Part shown: piece after piece, positions 1-4,874 of the stretch | Position numbering within the stretch: the first letter of the stretch is position 1 | How the letters are laid out: each line of letters starts with the position of its first letter | Assembly: GCA_002320485.1 (NCBI GenBank) | Contig: DCKW01000034.1 | Span: forward strand, 1 to 8,480 | DNA from: Micavibrio sp. UBA1664 | Lineage (GTDB): Bacteria; Pseudomonadota; Alphaproteobacteria; Micavibrionales; UBA1664 | Length of the DNA: 8,480 nucleotides | Direction: 5' to 3' | The notes under the pieces: model-generated | Told to the model about the DNA's origin: nothing | Databases searched by the model: none | What the model saw: only the letters and a program-made list of their open reading frames with translations | Translations under genes and position numbers: made by a program

Positions 1-827
1 TGCCCGATAAAGAAAATGAAAATTCTTGCCTGTGATGCAATTTTATAGGCAACTTCATAATATCCCACCGCATCCAGACCGCCAAAACGCGCCATCAGGA
101 AGCGGATCGACATCTCGAACAGCGACCATCCGATTGAAGTGACCTGCATTTTCCCCCCGAACAGGATGATGGTTTTAAATCTGTCTGTGTGCCATACAAA
201 TAATTTATGCAGACGGACGCCGATATTGATTTTAAGCAGGATAATAGACAGGATAAGGATATAGCCGTAACTTAAAATCTGGGCCATTGCCAGACCGACA
301 AGGCCATAATTTTTAATCAGCAATACCGATAAAACCGCCTTTAAAATACTGGAGGTAATGCCGATACGACTTTTTAAATATCCTTTATGCAAATTTGTTA
401 AAGAGGAGGCGAAAGTGGTGGAAATCATCTGGGACACGTATGATCCTAAGGCAAAAATCAATAATTCACGCCCTTCTACCAAGGCTGCATCTTTCAAGAC
501 AAATCCCAGCCCCCACAGTAGGGGATAATAAAAAAGGCATCCTAATAAAATATATATCGGAACAGTTCCCAACATGATGGTTGATAAAATCCGTTCGATT
601 TCTTCATTGTCATTTCGACCATAAGCGATTGCCAGAAAACGTCCGGGGCCGGATGCCGTTCCCATGCCCAGAAAGCCTGCAATCGCGGCCGTTGACATTA
701 ACACCGCCCACACACCCAGCGCTTCGATACCCAACTGGTCGATGATAAAACGCATTACAAAAAACTGGACAAACAAAACGCACAGAAACTCCGTGGCGGA
801 CCAGTAAAGATTGCGTTTCTGGATCAA
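1..827 (-). CDS. Oligosaccharide flippase (Wzx/PST-type), partial, C-terminus beyond left edge
   Basis: Translation from a TTG codon gives 275 codons with no stop up to the window edge. The protein is strongly hydrophobic, with about seven or eight predicted membrane spans separated by short basic loops, beginning MIQKRNLYWSATEFLCVLF. The alternating helices and motifs such as GLVGLAMAQILSYGY and the GYYEVAYKIASQARIF stretch fit the polysaccharide transport (MATE-like) superfamily, which flips undecaprenyl-linked sugar units to the periplasm. The start is well constrained: an in-frame TAA lies two codons upstream, and GGAG sits 8 bases before the TTG. The TTG overlaps the TGA of fcl (TTGA), so translation is probably coupled. 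Its place after the GDP-fucose genes supports a role in export of a fucose-containing glycan, but the substrate is inferred. A teichoic-acid or O-antigen type exporter of the same superfamily is the alternative. Confidence 0.85.
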   Translation of the reverse strand, partial: MIQKRNLYWSATEFLCVLFVQFFVMRFIIDQLGIEALGVWAVLMSTAAIAGFLGMGTASGPGRFLAIAYGRNDNEEIERILSTIMLGTVPIYILLGCLFYYPLLWGLGFVLKDAALVEGRELLIFALGSYVSQMISTTFASSLTNLHKGYLKSRIGITSSILKAVLSVLLIKNYGLVGLAMAQILSYGYILILSIILLKINIGVRLHKLFVWHTDRFKTIILFGGKMQVTSIGWSLFEMSIRFLMARFGGLDAVGYYEVAYKIASQARIFIFFIG

Positions 828-1768
828 GCTTTATTCTCCAAATACCATTGATAAGCGGTTTCAAGACCATCTTTTAATGCTGTTTGTGCTTTCCATCCCA
901 TTGATTCTATGCGTGAATTATCCATCAATTTTCGTGGCGTCCCGTCAGGTTTGCTTGTGTCGAATGTGAGGTCGCCCTTAAATCCGACAACGTCTTTGAT
1001 CGTTTCCGCCAATTCGCGAATGGTATGTTCCTTGCCGCTGCCTATATTGACATGTGGGGCGTCGGAATAATTTTTCAGCAAAAACACAAGCCCGTCGGCA
1101 AGATCATCAGCATAGAGAAACTCGCGCAAAGGGGTTCCGGTTCCCCATAATTCCATGCTGCTATCATTCGCCTGTTTGGCGCGGTGGGCCTTTTGAAGGA
1201 GGGCGGCGACAACATGGCTTCCTTTTTCGTCATAATTATCGCCCTGACCGAAGAGATTTGTCGGCATAGCGGATATGAAGTTACATCCATATTGCTTCCT
1301 ATAGGCCTGACACATTTTTATCCCTGCGATTTTGGCAATGGCATACCATTCGTTTGTCGGCTCCAGAGGGCCGGTTAAAAGCGCGTCTTCGCTCATCGGT
1401 TGCGGGGCCATTTTCGGATAAATACACGAGGATCCGAGAAAAACCAGCTTCTCCACTTTTGCAAGATAGGCGCCATGAATGACATTGGCCTCGATCATCA
1501 GATTTTCATACAGGAAGTCCGCAGGGTAGGTGTCATTGGCCCAAATGCCACCAACCTTTGCTGCGGCCAGAAAAATGACGTCGGGTTTGTTGGATTTGAT
1601 CCATGCGATCGTTTGTTCCTGGTTTCTCAGGTCGACCTCATCGCGTGTCGCGGTTATGATCTCACAATTCTCCTGTTGCAGGCGGCGGACAATTGCGCTT
1701 CCCGCCATACCGCGATGACCTGCAACCCAAATCCGTTTTCCGGTTATATCAAATGTTTCCGAACCCAT
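824..1768 (-). CDS. fcl: GDP-L-fucose synthase (GDP-4-keto-6-deoxymannose 3,5-epimerase/4-reductase)
   Basis: A 314-residue extended short-chain dehydrogenase, close to the usual 310-325 residues. It catalyses the epimerisation and NADPH-dependent reduction of GDP-4-keto-6-deoxy-D-mannose to GDP-L-fucose in the cytosol. The Rossmann motif G17-HR-G20-MA-G23 is near the N-terminus, followed by AAAKVGGI at 68-75 typical of this enzyme. The catalytic set known from the E. coli enzyme is all visible with a constant +6 offset: S113, C115, Y142, K146 and H185. LREFLYADDLADG (214-226) is another family signature. It lies upstream of the flippase with a 4-base overlap, so the two are one translational unit. 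gmd, its pathway partner, is upstream on the same strand but separated by 392 bases and an apparent terminator, so fcl probably has its own promoter. The ribosome site is weak (AGAAAG, about 10 bases before ATG). Confidence 0.96.
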   Translation of the reverse strand: MGSETFDITGKRIWVAGHRGMAGSAIVRRLQQENCEIITATRDEVDLRNQEQTIAWIKSNKPDVIFLAAAKVGGIWANDTYPADFLYENLMIEANVIHGAYLAKVEKLVFLGSSCIYPKMAPQPMSEDALLTGPLEPTNEWYAIAKIAGIKMCQAYRKQYGCNFISAMPTNLFGQGDNYDEKGSHVVAALLQKAHRAKQANDSSMELWGTGTPLREFLYADDLADGLVFLLKNYSDAPHVNIGSGKEHTIRELAETIKDVVGFKGDLTFDTSKPDGTPRKLMDNSRIESMGWKAQTALKDGLETAYQWYLENKA

Positions 1769-1934
1769 GGGGCTTATACTTTCTATAGGCGCTAAATATG
1801 TGTTTACGATGGCACGTTATAAATCTTCAATTGATAAAGCAACATGTTTTTGTGCAGCGGCAATCATACTTTCATCTGTGTTTTAAATAGTGTATTACAG
1901 CGTTTGAAATGAACCGCATAAAAGAAGCAAACCA

Positions 1935-2156
1935 ATGACAATACGCAAAATTATACTAATCTTTGTCTTTGTCATATTGTATTTGGTCAGCACCGTTCCT
2001 GTCGGGTTATTTTTGTATTCGTTGAAAAGTGAAAATAATATTAATGTGTTTTCGAATACAGGCTTTCACTCCTATGCATCATGTCTTGCAAGCGAATCGC
2101 AAAAGGCTATAAAGGAAATAAAAGGCGGCGACACTACACCGGCCGCCGCCCAATAA
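1935..2156 (+). CDS. Small single-pass membrane protein, hypothetical
   Basis: A 73-residue ORF running opposite to its neighbours, in the gap between fcl and gmd. It begins MTIRKIILIFVFVILYLV and has one clear hydrophobic segment at about residues 6-30, preceded by positive charges. A short polar tail follows, ending GGDTTPAAAQ. The N-terminus could also be an uncleaved signal anchor, with the tail outside. The ribosome site is poor (AGAAG about 8 bases before ATG), and no convincing promoter is seen. It stops 4 bases from the convergent gmd stop, and its last ten codons overlap the hairpin that seems to terminate gmd. No family is recognised. The membrane-segment composition argues for a real gene, but its short length and weak start signals leave doubt. 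Confidence 0.5.
   Translation: MTIRKIILIFVFVILYLVSTVPVGLFLYSLKSENNINVFSNTGFHSYASCLASESQKAIKEIKGGDTTPAAAQ
2116..2150 (-). terminator. Intrinsic terminator of gmd, inside the opposing small ORF
   Basis: Read on the minus strand, GGCGGCG (2150-2144) pairs with CGCCGCC (2130-2124): a 7-bp all-GC stem with a 13-base loop, followed at once by TTTTATTT (2123-2116). It begins 10 bases after the gmd stop codon. On the plus strand the same stem is not followed by a T-run, so it serves the minus strand. It is encoded within the last codons of the 73-residue plus-strand ORF. Confidence 0.75.
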
Positions 2157-2160
2157 CACG

Positions 2161-3219
2161 TTATTCGAAACCATGACGGCGGTACGTTTTTTCGATTTCA
2201 ACCGCTTTCATATCAGCCTCTACCATATCTTTTACAAGATCTTTGAAAGGGGTAGAGTGTTTCCATCCCAATTTTTGGTAGGCCTTTGTCGGATCGCCCA
2301 GCAATAGATCTACCTCTGTCGGACGAAAGAAGCGCGGATCAATTTCCACCAATACTTTACCTGTTTCGGCGCAAAGCCCTTTTTCCTCGGCATCCTTGCC
2401 TTTCCACTGAACGGTAATACCGACCTCGGCAAATGCCAGTTCGATAAATTCGCGTACAGTGTGCGTTTCGCCGGTGGCAAGAACGAAGTCTTCCGGCTCG
2501 TCAGCCTGCAGGATGCGCCACATCCCCTCCACATAATCGCGGGCGTGACCCCAATCGCGTTTGGCGTCGATATTTCCTATGGACAATTTTTCCTGCTGTC
2601 CCTGTTTGATTGCGGCAACGGCGCGGGTGATTTTGCGTGTTACGAAAGTTTCGCCGCGTGTCGGCCCTTCATGGTTAAACAGGATGCCGTTACAGGCAAA
2701 CATGTCATAAGCCTCGCGGTAATTGACCGTAATCCAATAGCCGTAAAGTTTTGCTGCGGCATAAGGGGAGCGTGGATAAAATGGTGTTGTTTCCTTTTGC
2801 GGGGTTTCCTGCACTTTACCGTACAATTCGGACGTAGAGGCCTGATAGAATTTTGTTTTTTTCTCCAGTCCCAGAATGCGAATGGCTTCCAGCAGTCTGA
2901 GCGTGCCTGTTGCATCCGCATTTGATGTATATTCAGGCGTTTCAAAACTCACTGCGACATGACTTTGCGCCGCAAGATTGTAAATTTCATCAGGTTGGGT
3001 TTCTTTAACCAGACGAAAAAGATTTGTTGAATCAGTCATATCACTGTAATGCAGATGAAAATTCTGATGGCCGAGCAAATGATCGATTCTCGGCATGTTG
3101 TAGGAGGATGAACGGCGACGCAACCCGTGCACAATATATCCCTTATCCAACAATAATTGGGCAAGATACCCGCCATCTTGTCCTGTTACACCTGTGATCA
3201 GGGCGATTTTTTGTGTCAT
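2161..3219 (-). CDS. gmd: GDP-mannose 4,6-dehydratase
   Basis: A 352-residue extended short-chain dehydrogenase (usual length about 345-375) that oxidises and dehydrates GDP-D-mannose to GDP-4-keto-6-deoxy-D-mannose, the first step to GDP-L-fucose and related deoxysugars. The NADP-binding motif G10-VT-G13-QD-G16 is followed by RRRSSSYNMPRIDH (34-47), where NADP(H) and the tetramer interface lie in known structures. The catalytic residues T129, E131, Y153 and K157 are present, in the contexts ASTSELYG and SPYAAAKL. FNHEGPTRGETFVTRKI (181-197) and RDWGHARDYVEGMW (221-234) are hallmark family blocks. The ATG is preceded by AAGGA at about 9 bases. It is convergent with the small ORF at 1935-2156, and a hairpin plus T-run follows its stop. 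Fcl downstream supplies the next enzyme. Confidence 0.97.
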   Translation of the reverse strand: MTQKIALITGVTGQDGGYLAQLLLDKGYIVHGLRRRSSSYNMPRIDHLLGHQNFHLHYSDMTDSTNLFRLVKETQPDEIYNLAAQSHVAVSFETPEYTSNADATGTLRLLEAIRILGLEKKTKFYQASTSELYGKVQETPQKETTPFYPRSPYAAAKLYGYWITVNYREAYDMFACNGILFNHEGPTRGETFVTRKITRAVAAIKQGQQEKLSIGNIDAKRDWGHARDYVEGMWRILQADEPEDFVLATGETHTVREFIELAFAEVGITVQWKGKDAEEKGLCAETGKVLVEIDPRFFRPTEVDLLLGDPTKAYQKLGWKHSTPFKDLVKDMVEADMKAVEIEKTYRRHGFE

Positions 3220-3255
3220 GATTGGTCATCCTTAGTAAAAATAAATCGCTTAAGA

Positions 3256-3282
3256 ATTACAGTGCACTGCACTATTTTTCAA
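3256..3282 (-). promoter_or_regulatory. Candidate gmd promoter with palindromic operator-like site
   Basis: On the minus strand, TTGAAA (3282-3277) and TGTAAT (3261-3256) resemble -35 and -10 boxes, but the spacer is only 15 bases, shorter than optimal. Between them, and overlapping the -10 box, lies the perfect palindrome AGTGCA-C-TGCACT (3261-3273 on the plus strand). That is a plausible regulator site. The promoter call is weak; the palindrome is certain as sequence. Confidence 0.28.
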
Positions 3283-3294
3283 CATAAATATCTA

Positions 3295-3316
3295 TTTAAA
3301 ATTACAGGATTTTAAA
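3295..3316. repeat. AT-only inverted repeat at the 3' end of the tRNA-Gln-like sequence
   Basis: TTTAAAAT (3295-3302) and ATTTTAAA (3309-3316) form a perfect 8-bp inverted repeat around a 6-base spacer. It abuts the degenerate 3' end of the minus-strand tRNA-Gln-like sequence. It could form a weak terminator-like hairpin, but it has no G-C pairs and only a broken T-run, so its function is uncertain. Confidence 0.4.
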
Positions 3317-3317
3317 A

Positions 3318-3385
3318 TGGTACCTGAATTCGAACCAGGGATGGCGACACCAAAAACTGCTGCCCTACCGTTTGGCTATACTCCA
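3318..3385 (-). tRNA. Degenerate tRNA-Gln (anticodon TTG), probable pseudogene
   Basis: The minus strand reads as a glutamine tRNA. The 5' acceptor strand is TGGAGTA, then TA and a D-arm GCC-AAACGGTAG-GGC. The anticodon loop is TTTTGGT (anticodon TTG), and the T-arm CCTGG-TTCGAAT-TCAGG has one G-T pair. Two parts are damaged. The anticodon stem GCAGT/GTCGC has an A-C mismatch and two wobble pairs. The 3' acceptor strand should be TACTCCA but reads TACCA, as if two bases were lost, and it runs into TTTT with no discriminator-CCA. The loops and D/T arms are well enough kept to be sure of the origin. The broken acceptor makes charging unlikely. A working tRNA-Gln(TTG) is expected elsewhere in the genome. 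Confidence 0.6.
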
Positions 3386-3395
3386 ACATTTTGGA

Positions 3396-3419
3396 CAATA
3401 TTCTTAGAAGCGAATATTG
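3396..3419. repeat. Perfect 8-bp inverted repeat upstream of the tRNA-Gln-like sequence
   Basis: CAATATTC (3396-3403) and GAATATTG (3412-3419) are exact reverse complements around an 8-base spacer. The site lies 11 bases upstream of the 5' end of the minus-strand tRNA-Gln-like sequence. The form suits either a dimeric-regulator site or a small hairpin, and no regulator is identifiable from the sequence. Confidence 0.45.
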
Positions 3420-3509
3420 AGGGGATTATGAGCAATTCTTTATGGGCCTTGAAAGAGTTTATAAAATTATTTTGGCTTTTTCCCTATGAGTAATTAAATT
3501 AAAAACTTG

Positions 3510-3540
3510 TTGCGGCAACTATTGCGGATGTGTATACAAT
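3510..3540 (+). promoter_or_regulatory. Candidate promoter of tRNA-Leu
   Basis: TTGCGG (3510-3515) and TATACA (3533-3538) are separated by 17 bases and lie about 20 bases before the tRNA 5' end. An alternative -10, TACAAT (3535-3540), matches consensus better but gives a 19-base spacer. TTGCG recurs at 3522, 3542 and 3551, with TTGCGGCAA present exactly twice (3510-3518, 3551-3559). Confidence 0.45.
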
Positions 3541-3559
3541 GTTGCGAATGTTGCGGCAA

Positions 3560-3643
3560 GGGCGCGTGGCGGAATGGTAGACGCAGTGGATTCAAAATCC
3601 ACCGCTGCAAGGCGTGAGAGTTCGAGTCTCTCCGCGCCCACCA
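3560..3643 (+). tRNA. tRNA-Leu (anticodon CAA), CCA encoded
   Basis: A complete class II tRNA of 84 bases. The acceptor stem GGGCGCG/CGCGCCC pairs perfectly, with discriminator A3640 and an encoded CCA at 3641-3643. The D-arm contains GGAATGGTAGA. The anticodon stem GTGGA/TCCAC is perfect around the loop TTCAAAA, giving anticodon CAA for the leucine codon TTG. A long variable region follows, as expected for leucine, and then the T-arm GAGAG-TTCGAGT-CTCTC. A promoter-like pair of boxes lies upstream. No clear terminator is seen immediately downstream; a truncated second tRNA-Leu follows instead. Confidence 0.97.
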
Positions 3644-3652
3644 ACATTTATA

Positions 3653-3712
3653 AGTGGATTCAAAATCCAGTTTCCTTTGGAAGTAGGAGTTCGATTCTCC
3701 TCGGGGGCACCA
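3653..3712 (+). pseudogene. 5'-truncated tRNA-Leu (CAA) remnant with encoded CCA
   Basis: The 3' two-thirds of a second leucine tRNA. Its anticodon arm TGGA-TTCAAAA-TCCA lies inside a 17-base sequence identical to the intact tRNA (3653-3669 versus 3585-3601). Then come a well-formed variable hairpin TTCC-TTT-GGAA, a perfect T-arm AGGAG-TTCGATT-CTCCT, the 3' acceptor strand CGGGGGC, A and CCA. The 5' acceptor strand (expected GCCCCCG) and the D-arm are missing; the preceding bases are AT-rich and unrelated. Its acceptor and T-arm differ from those of the intact tRNA, so it is not a simple local duplication of it. It cannot fold as a full tRNA. Confidence 0.8.
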
Positions 3713-3783
3713 TATATTTTCTTCTTTAAAATTTTATTCTATTTTGGCTGTGTATTGCTTGACAGGGCAGGTTGACTTTGCCC

Positions 3784-3814
3784 TTGTAAGGCCTTAATCC
3801 TGAATTAAGATAAT
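3784..3814 (+). promoter_or_regulatory. Candidate ssb promoter
   Basis: TTGTAA (3784-3789) and TAAGAT (3806-3811) are 16 bases apart; an overlapping GATAAT (3809-3814) is a better -10 but is spaced 19 bases. Just upstream, AGGGCA (3764-3769) and TGCCCT (3779-3784) form a 6-bp inverted repeat, and two TTGAC motifs begin at 3759 and 3772. No LexA-type site is evident. Confidence 0.35.
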
Positions 3815-3841
3815 GAATTATTGATCAAGAAAGAGGGAACA

Positions 3842-4315
3842 ATGGCCGGATCGCTAAATCGTGTAATGCTTATAGGAAATTTGGGGGCCGACCCCGATAT
3901 CAGAACCATGCAAAATGGTGGTCGCGTCTGTAATTTGTCTATTGCAACCTCCGAAAACTGGAAAGACAAAAACACCGGTGAGCGTCGTGAAAAAACAGAA
4001 TGGCACCGTGTATCGATTTTTAACGATGGTTTGGTCAGTGTTTGTGAAAACTATCTGCGTAAAGGATCCAAAGTCTTTATTGAAGGCCAATTGGAAACCC
4101 GCAAATGGCAGGACCAAAACGGGCAGGACAAATATTCAACTGAAATCGTTTTAAAAGGCTTTGGCGGTAATCTGACCATGCTTGATTCCCGTAATGACAA
4201 TCAGGGCGGCGGATATCAGCAACGCCCGCAACAGCAATCATCAGGCGGCGGATATCAACAACAGGGGTCATCTGCTCCCGTTCATGATGATTTTGAAGAT
4301 GATATTCCATTTTAA
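3842..4315 (+). CDS. ssb: Single-stranded DNA-binding protein
   Basis: A 157-residue SSB, somewhat shorter than the E. coli protein (178). It coats single-stranded DNA in replication, recombination and repair, and recruits partner proteins. Residues 1-112 form the OB fold, starting MAGSLNRVMLIGNLGADPD. The DNA-stacking aromatics known from E. coli are present at W40, W54, F60 and W89. Residues 118-147 are a Gly/Gln-rich flexible linker with a repeated GGGYQQ unit. The C-terminus is the acidic partner-binding tip FEDDIPF. I place the start at ATG 3842, with GAGGG just upstream; an in-frame TTG at 3821 lacks such a site and would add seven residues not usual for the family. The secreted-protein gene begins 26 bases downstream and may be co-transcribed. 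Confidence 0.97.
   Translation: MAGSLNRVMLIGNLGADPDIRTMQNGGRVCNLSIATSENWKDKNTGERREKTEWHRVSIFNDGLVSVCENYLRKGSKVFIEGQLETRKWQDQNGQDKYSTEIVLKGFGGNLTMLDSRNDNQGGGYQQRPQQQSSGGGYQQQGSSAPVHDDFEDDIPF
4205..4262 (+). repeat. 19-base direct repeat inside the ssb linker
   Basis: Two copies of a 19-base unit starting GGCGGCGGATATCA (4205-4223 and 4244-4262) differ at one position and lie exactly 13 codons apart. Both encode Gly-Gly-Gly-Tyr-Gln-Gln or nearly so. This low-complexity linker probably grew by slippage or short duplication. Confidence 0.7.
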
Positions 4316-4341
4316 AAACATATATGAAGGAGCGTTTTAAT

Positions 4342-4770
4342 ATGAAGACATTACTAATGACCGGGTTGTCCGTTGCCGTTTTGTCCATGCCGGCGATGGC
4401 ACAAGAAGAATCTTCTGCGGATCTGGCGAAAAAAATCGATTTGGCAAAACAATATTCGCAAGTCGTGCCTGTGCAGGACGAGGTGAATACGGCGATAGAA
4501 AATCTTGTTTTACAGGTTCCGAAAGACGATCGCGTTTTATTTAAGTCTATACTGGAGCGCACCATTAAGGTTCCTCAACTTCAAAAAACGTCCGAGATGG
4601 CATTGGCAGATATTTTTTCTGAACGAGAGTTACAGGCATTGGTGACATTTTATTCCTCACCCGAAGGGATGGCGGTTCGCGAGAAAATGCCCGAATATCA
4701 ACAGCGTCTGAAACCTGTGTTGGAGCAGATGATACGGGAATCGCTCGAGGCTTATAATAACCAAAAATAA
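4342..4770 (+). CDS. DUF2059 domain-containing exported protein
   Basis: A 142-residue protein with a clear signal peptide (MKTLLMTGLSVAVLSMPAMA, likely cut after A20), so mature protein in the periplasm. The rest is helical. The segment from about 84 to 118, with FSERELQALVTFYSSPEGMAVREKMP, matches the DUF2059 family pattern (EL-x-AL-x-x-FY-x-SP-x-G then a K-x-P). The molecular function of that family is not established. The start chosen is ATG 4342, with AAGGAG 9 bases upstream; an upstream in-frame ATG at 4324 contains that ribosome site itself and would spoil the signal peptide. It follows ssb by 26 bases and is followed by a hairpin terminator, so the two may form one transcript. Any functional tie to SSB would be only positional. 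Confidence 0.88.
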   Translation: MKTLLMTGLSVAVLSMPAMAQEESSADLAKKIDLAKQYSQVVPVQDEVNTAIENLVLQVPKDDRVLFKSILERTIKVPQLQKTSEMALADIFSERELQALVTFYSSPEGMAVREKMPEYQQRLKPVLEQMIRESLEAYNNQK

Positions 4771-4772
4771 AC

Positions 4773-4806
4773 GCCTTTTTGCTTAAAATTTTAGGCATTT
4801 TTAAAA
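4773..4806 (+). terminator. Likely intrinsic terminator after the DUF2059 gene
   Basis: Beginning two bases after the stop codon, GCTTAA (4781-4786) pairs with TTAGGC (4791-4796) around AATT, and is followed by ATTTTT. A competing outer pairing GCCT/AGGC (4773-4776 with 4793-4796) is also possible. The stem is AT-rich and includes a G-T pair, so termination may be incomplete. Confidence 0.55.
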
Positions 4807-4809
4807 CCT

Positions 4810-4837
4810 TTGAAACCTCTGTTTGGTAATATGTATT
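4810..4837 (+). promoter_or_regulatory. Candidate promoter of the 141-residue membrane-protein gene
   Basis: TTGAAA (4810-4815, five of six to the -35 consensus) and TGTATT (4832-4837, four of six to the -10) are spaced 16 bases. The -10 runs straight into the inverted repeat at 4836-4854. Confidence 0.4.
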
Positions 4838-4854
4838 GAGTTATACCAACTCAA
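4836..4854. repeat. Perfect 7-bp inverted repeat in the leader of the 141-residue protein gene
   Basis: TTGAGTT (4836-4842) and AACTCAA (4848-4854) pair perfectly around ATACC. The site lies between the candidate -10 and the ribosome site AGAAGG (4862-4867), so it could be an operator over the transcription start or a hairpin at the mRNA 5' end. Confidence 0.5.
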
Positions 4855-4874
4855 GGGGGGAAGAAGGTTTTACT

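Noticed and set aside
610..870. 86-codon minus-strand ORF
   Set aside because: It lies in another frame over the flippase 5' end and fcl 3' end, both strongly supported by protein content; its Cys/Arg/Gly-rich composition is that of a shadow.
1809..1886. 25-codon plus-strand ORF (MARYKSSIDKATCF...) in the gap before the small membrane-protein ORF
   Set aside because: There is no ribosome site and no recognisable feature; it is short enough to be chance.
1909..1938. 9-codon ORF whose TGA overlaps the ATG at 1935
   Set aside because: Unlike the purB leader it has no ribosome site and is too short to carry evidence.
3383..3649. 9-base direct repeats CCAACATTT (3383-3391 and 3641-3649) as a target-site duplication
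   Set aside because: The repeats are short and the enclosed DNA holds a tRNA and its promoter, with no transposase or terminal inverted repeats; coincidence is likely.
3653..3712. Acceptor half of a two-piece (permuted) tmRNA, as found in alphaproteobacteria
   Set aside because: It has a leucine-type anticodon loop and class II variable arm, lacks the G3-U70 type acceptor of tmRNA, and no tag-coding piece follows before ssb.
3560..3712. Simple attL/attR pair of an element integrated in tRNA-Leu
   Set aside because: The remnant's 3' acceptor CGGGGGC does not pair with the intact gene's GGGCGCG, the two copies lie a few bases apart with no element between them, and no integrase is in the window.
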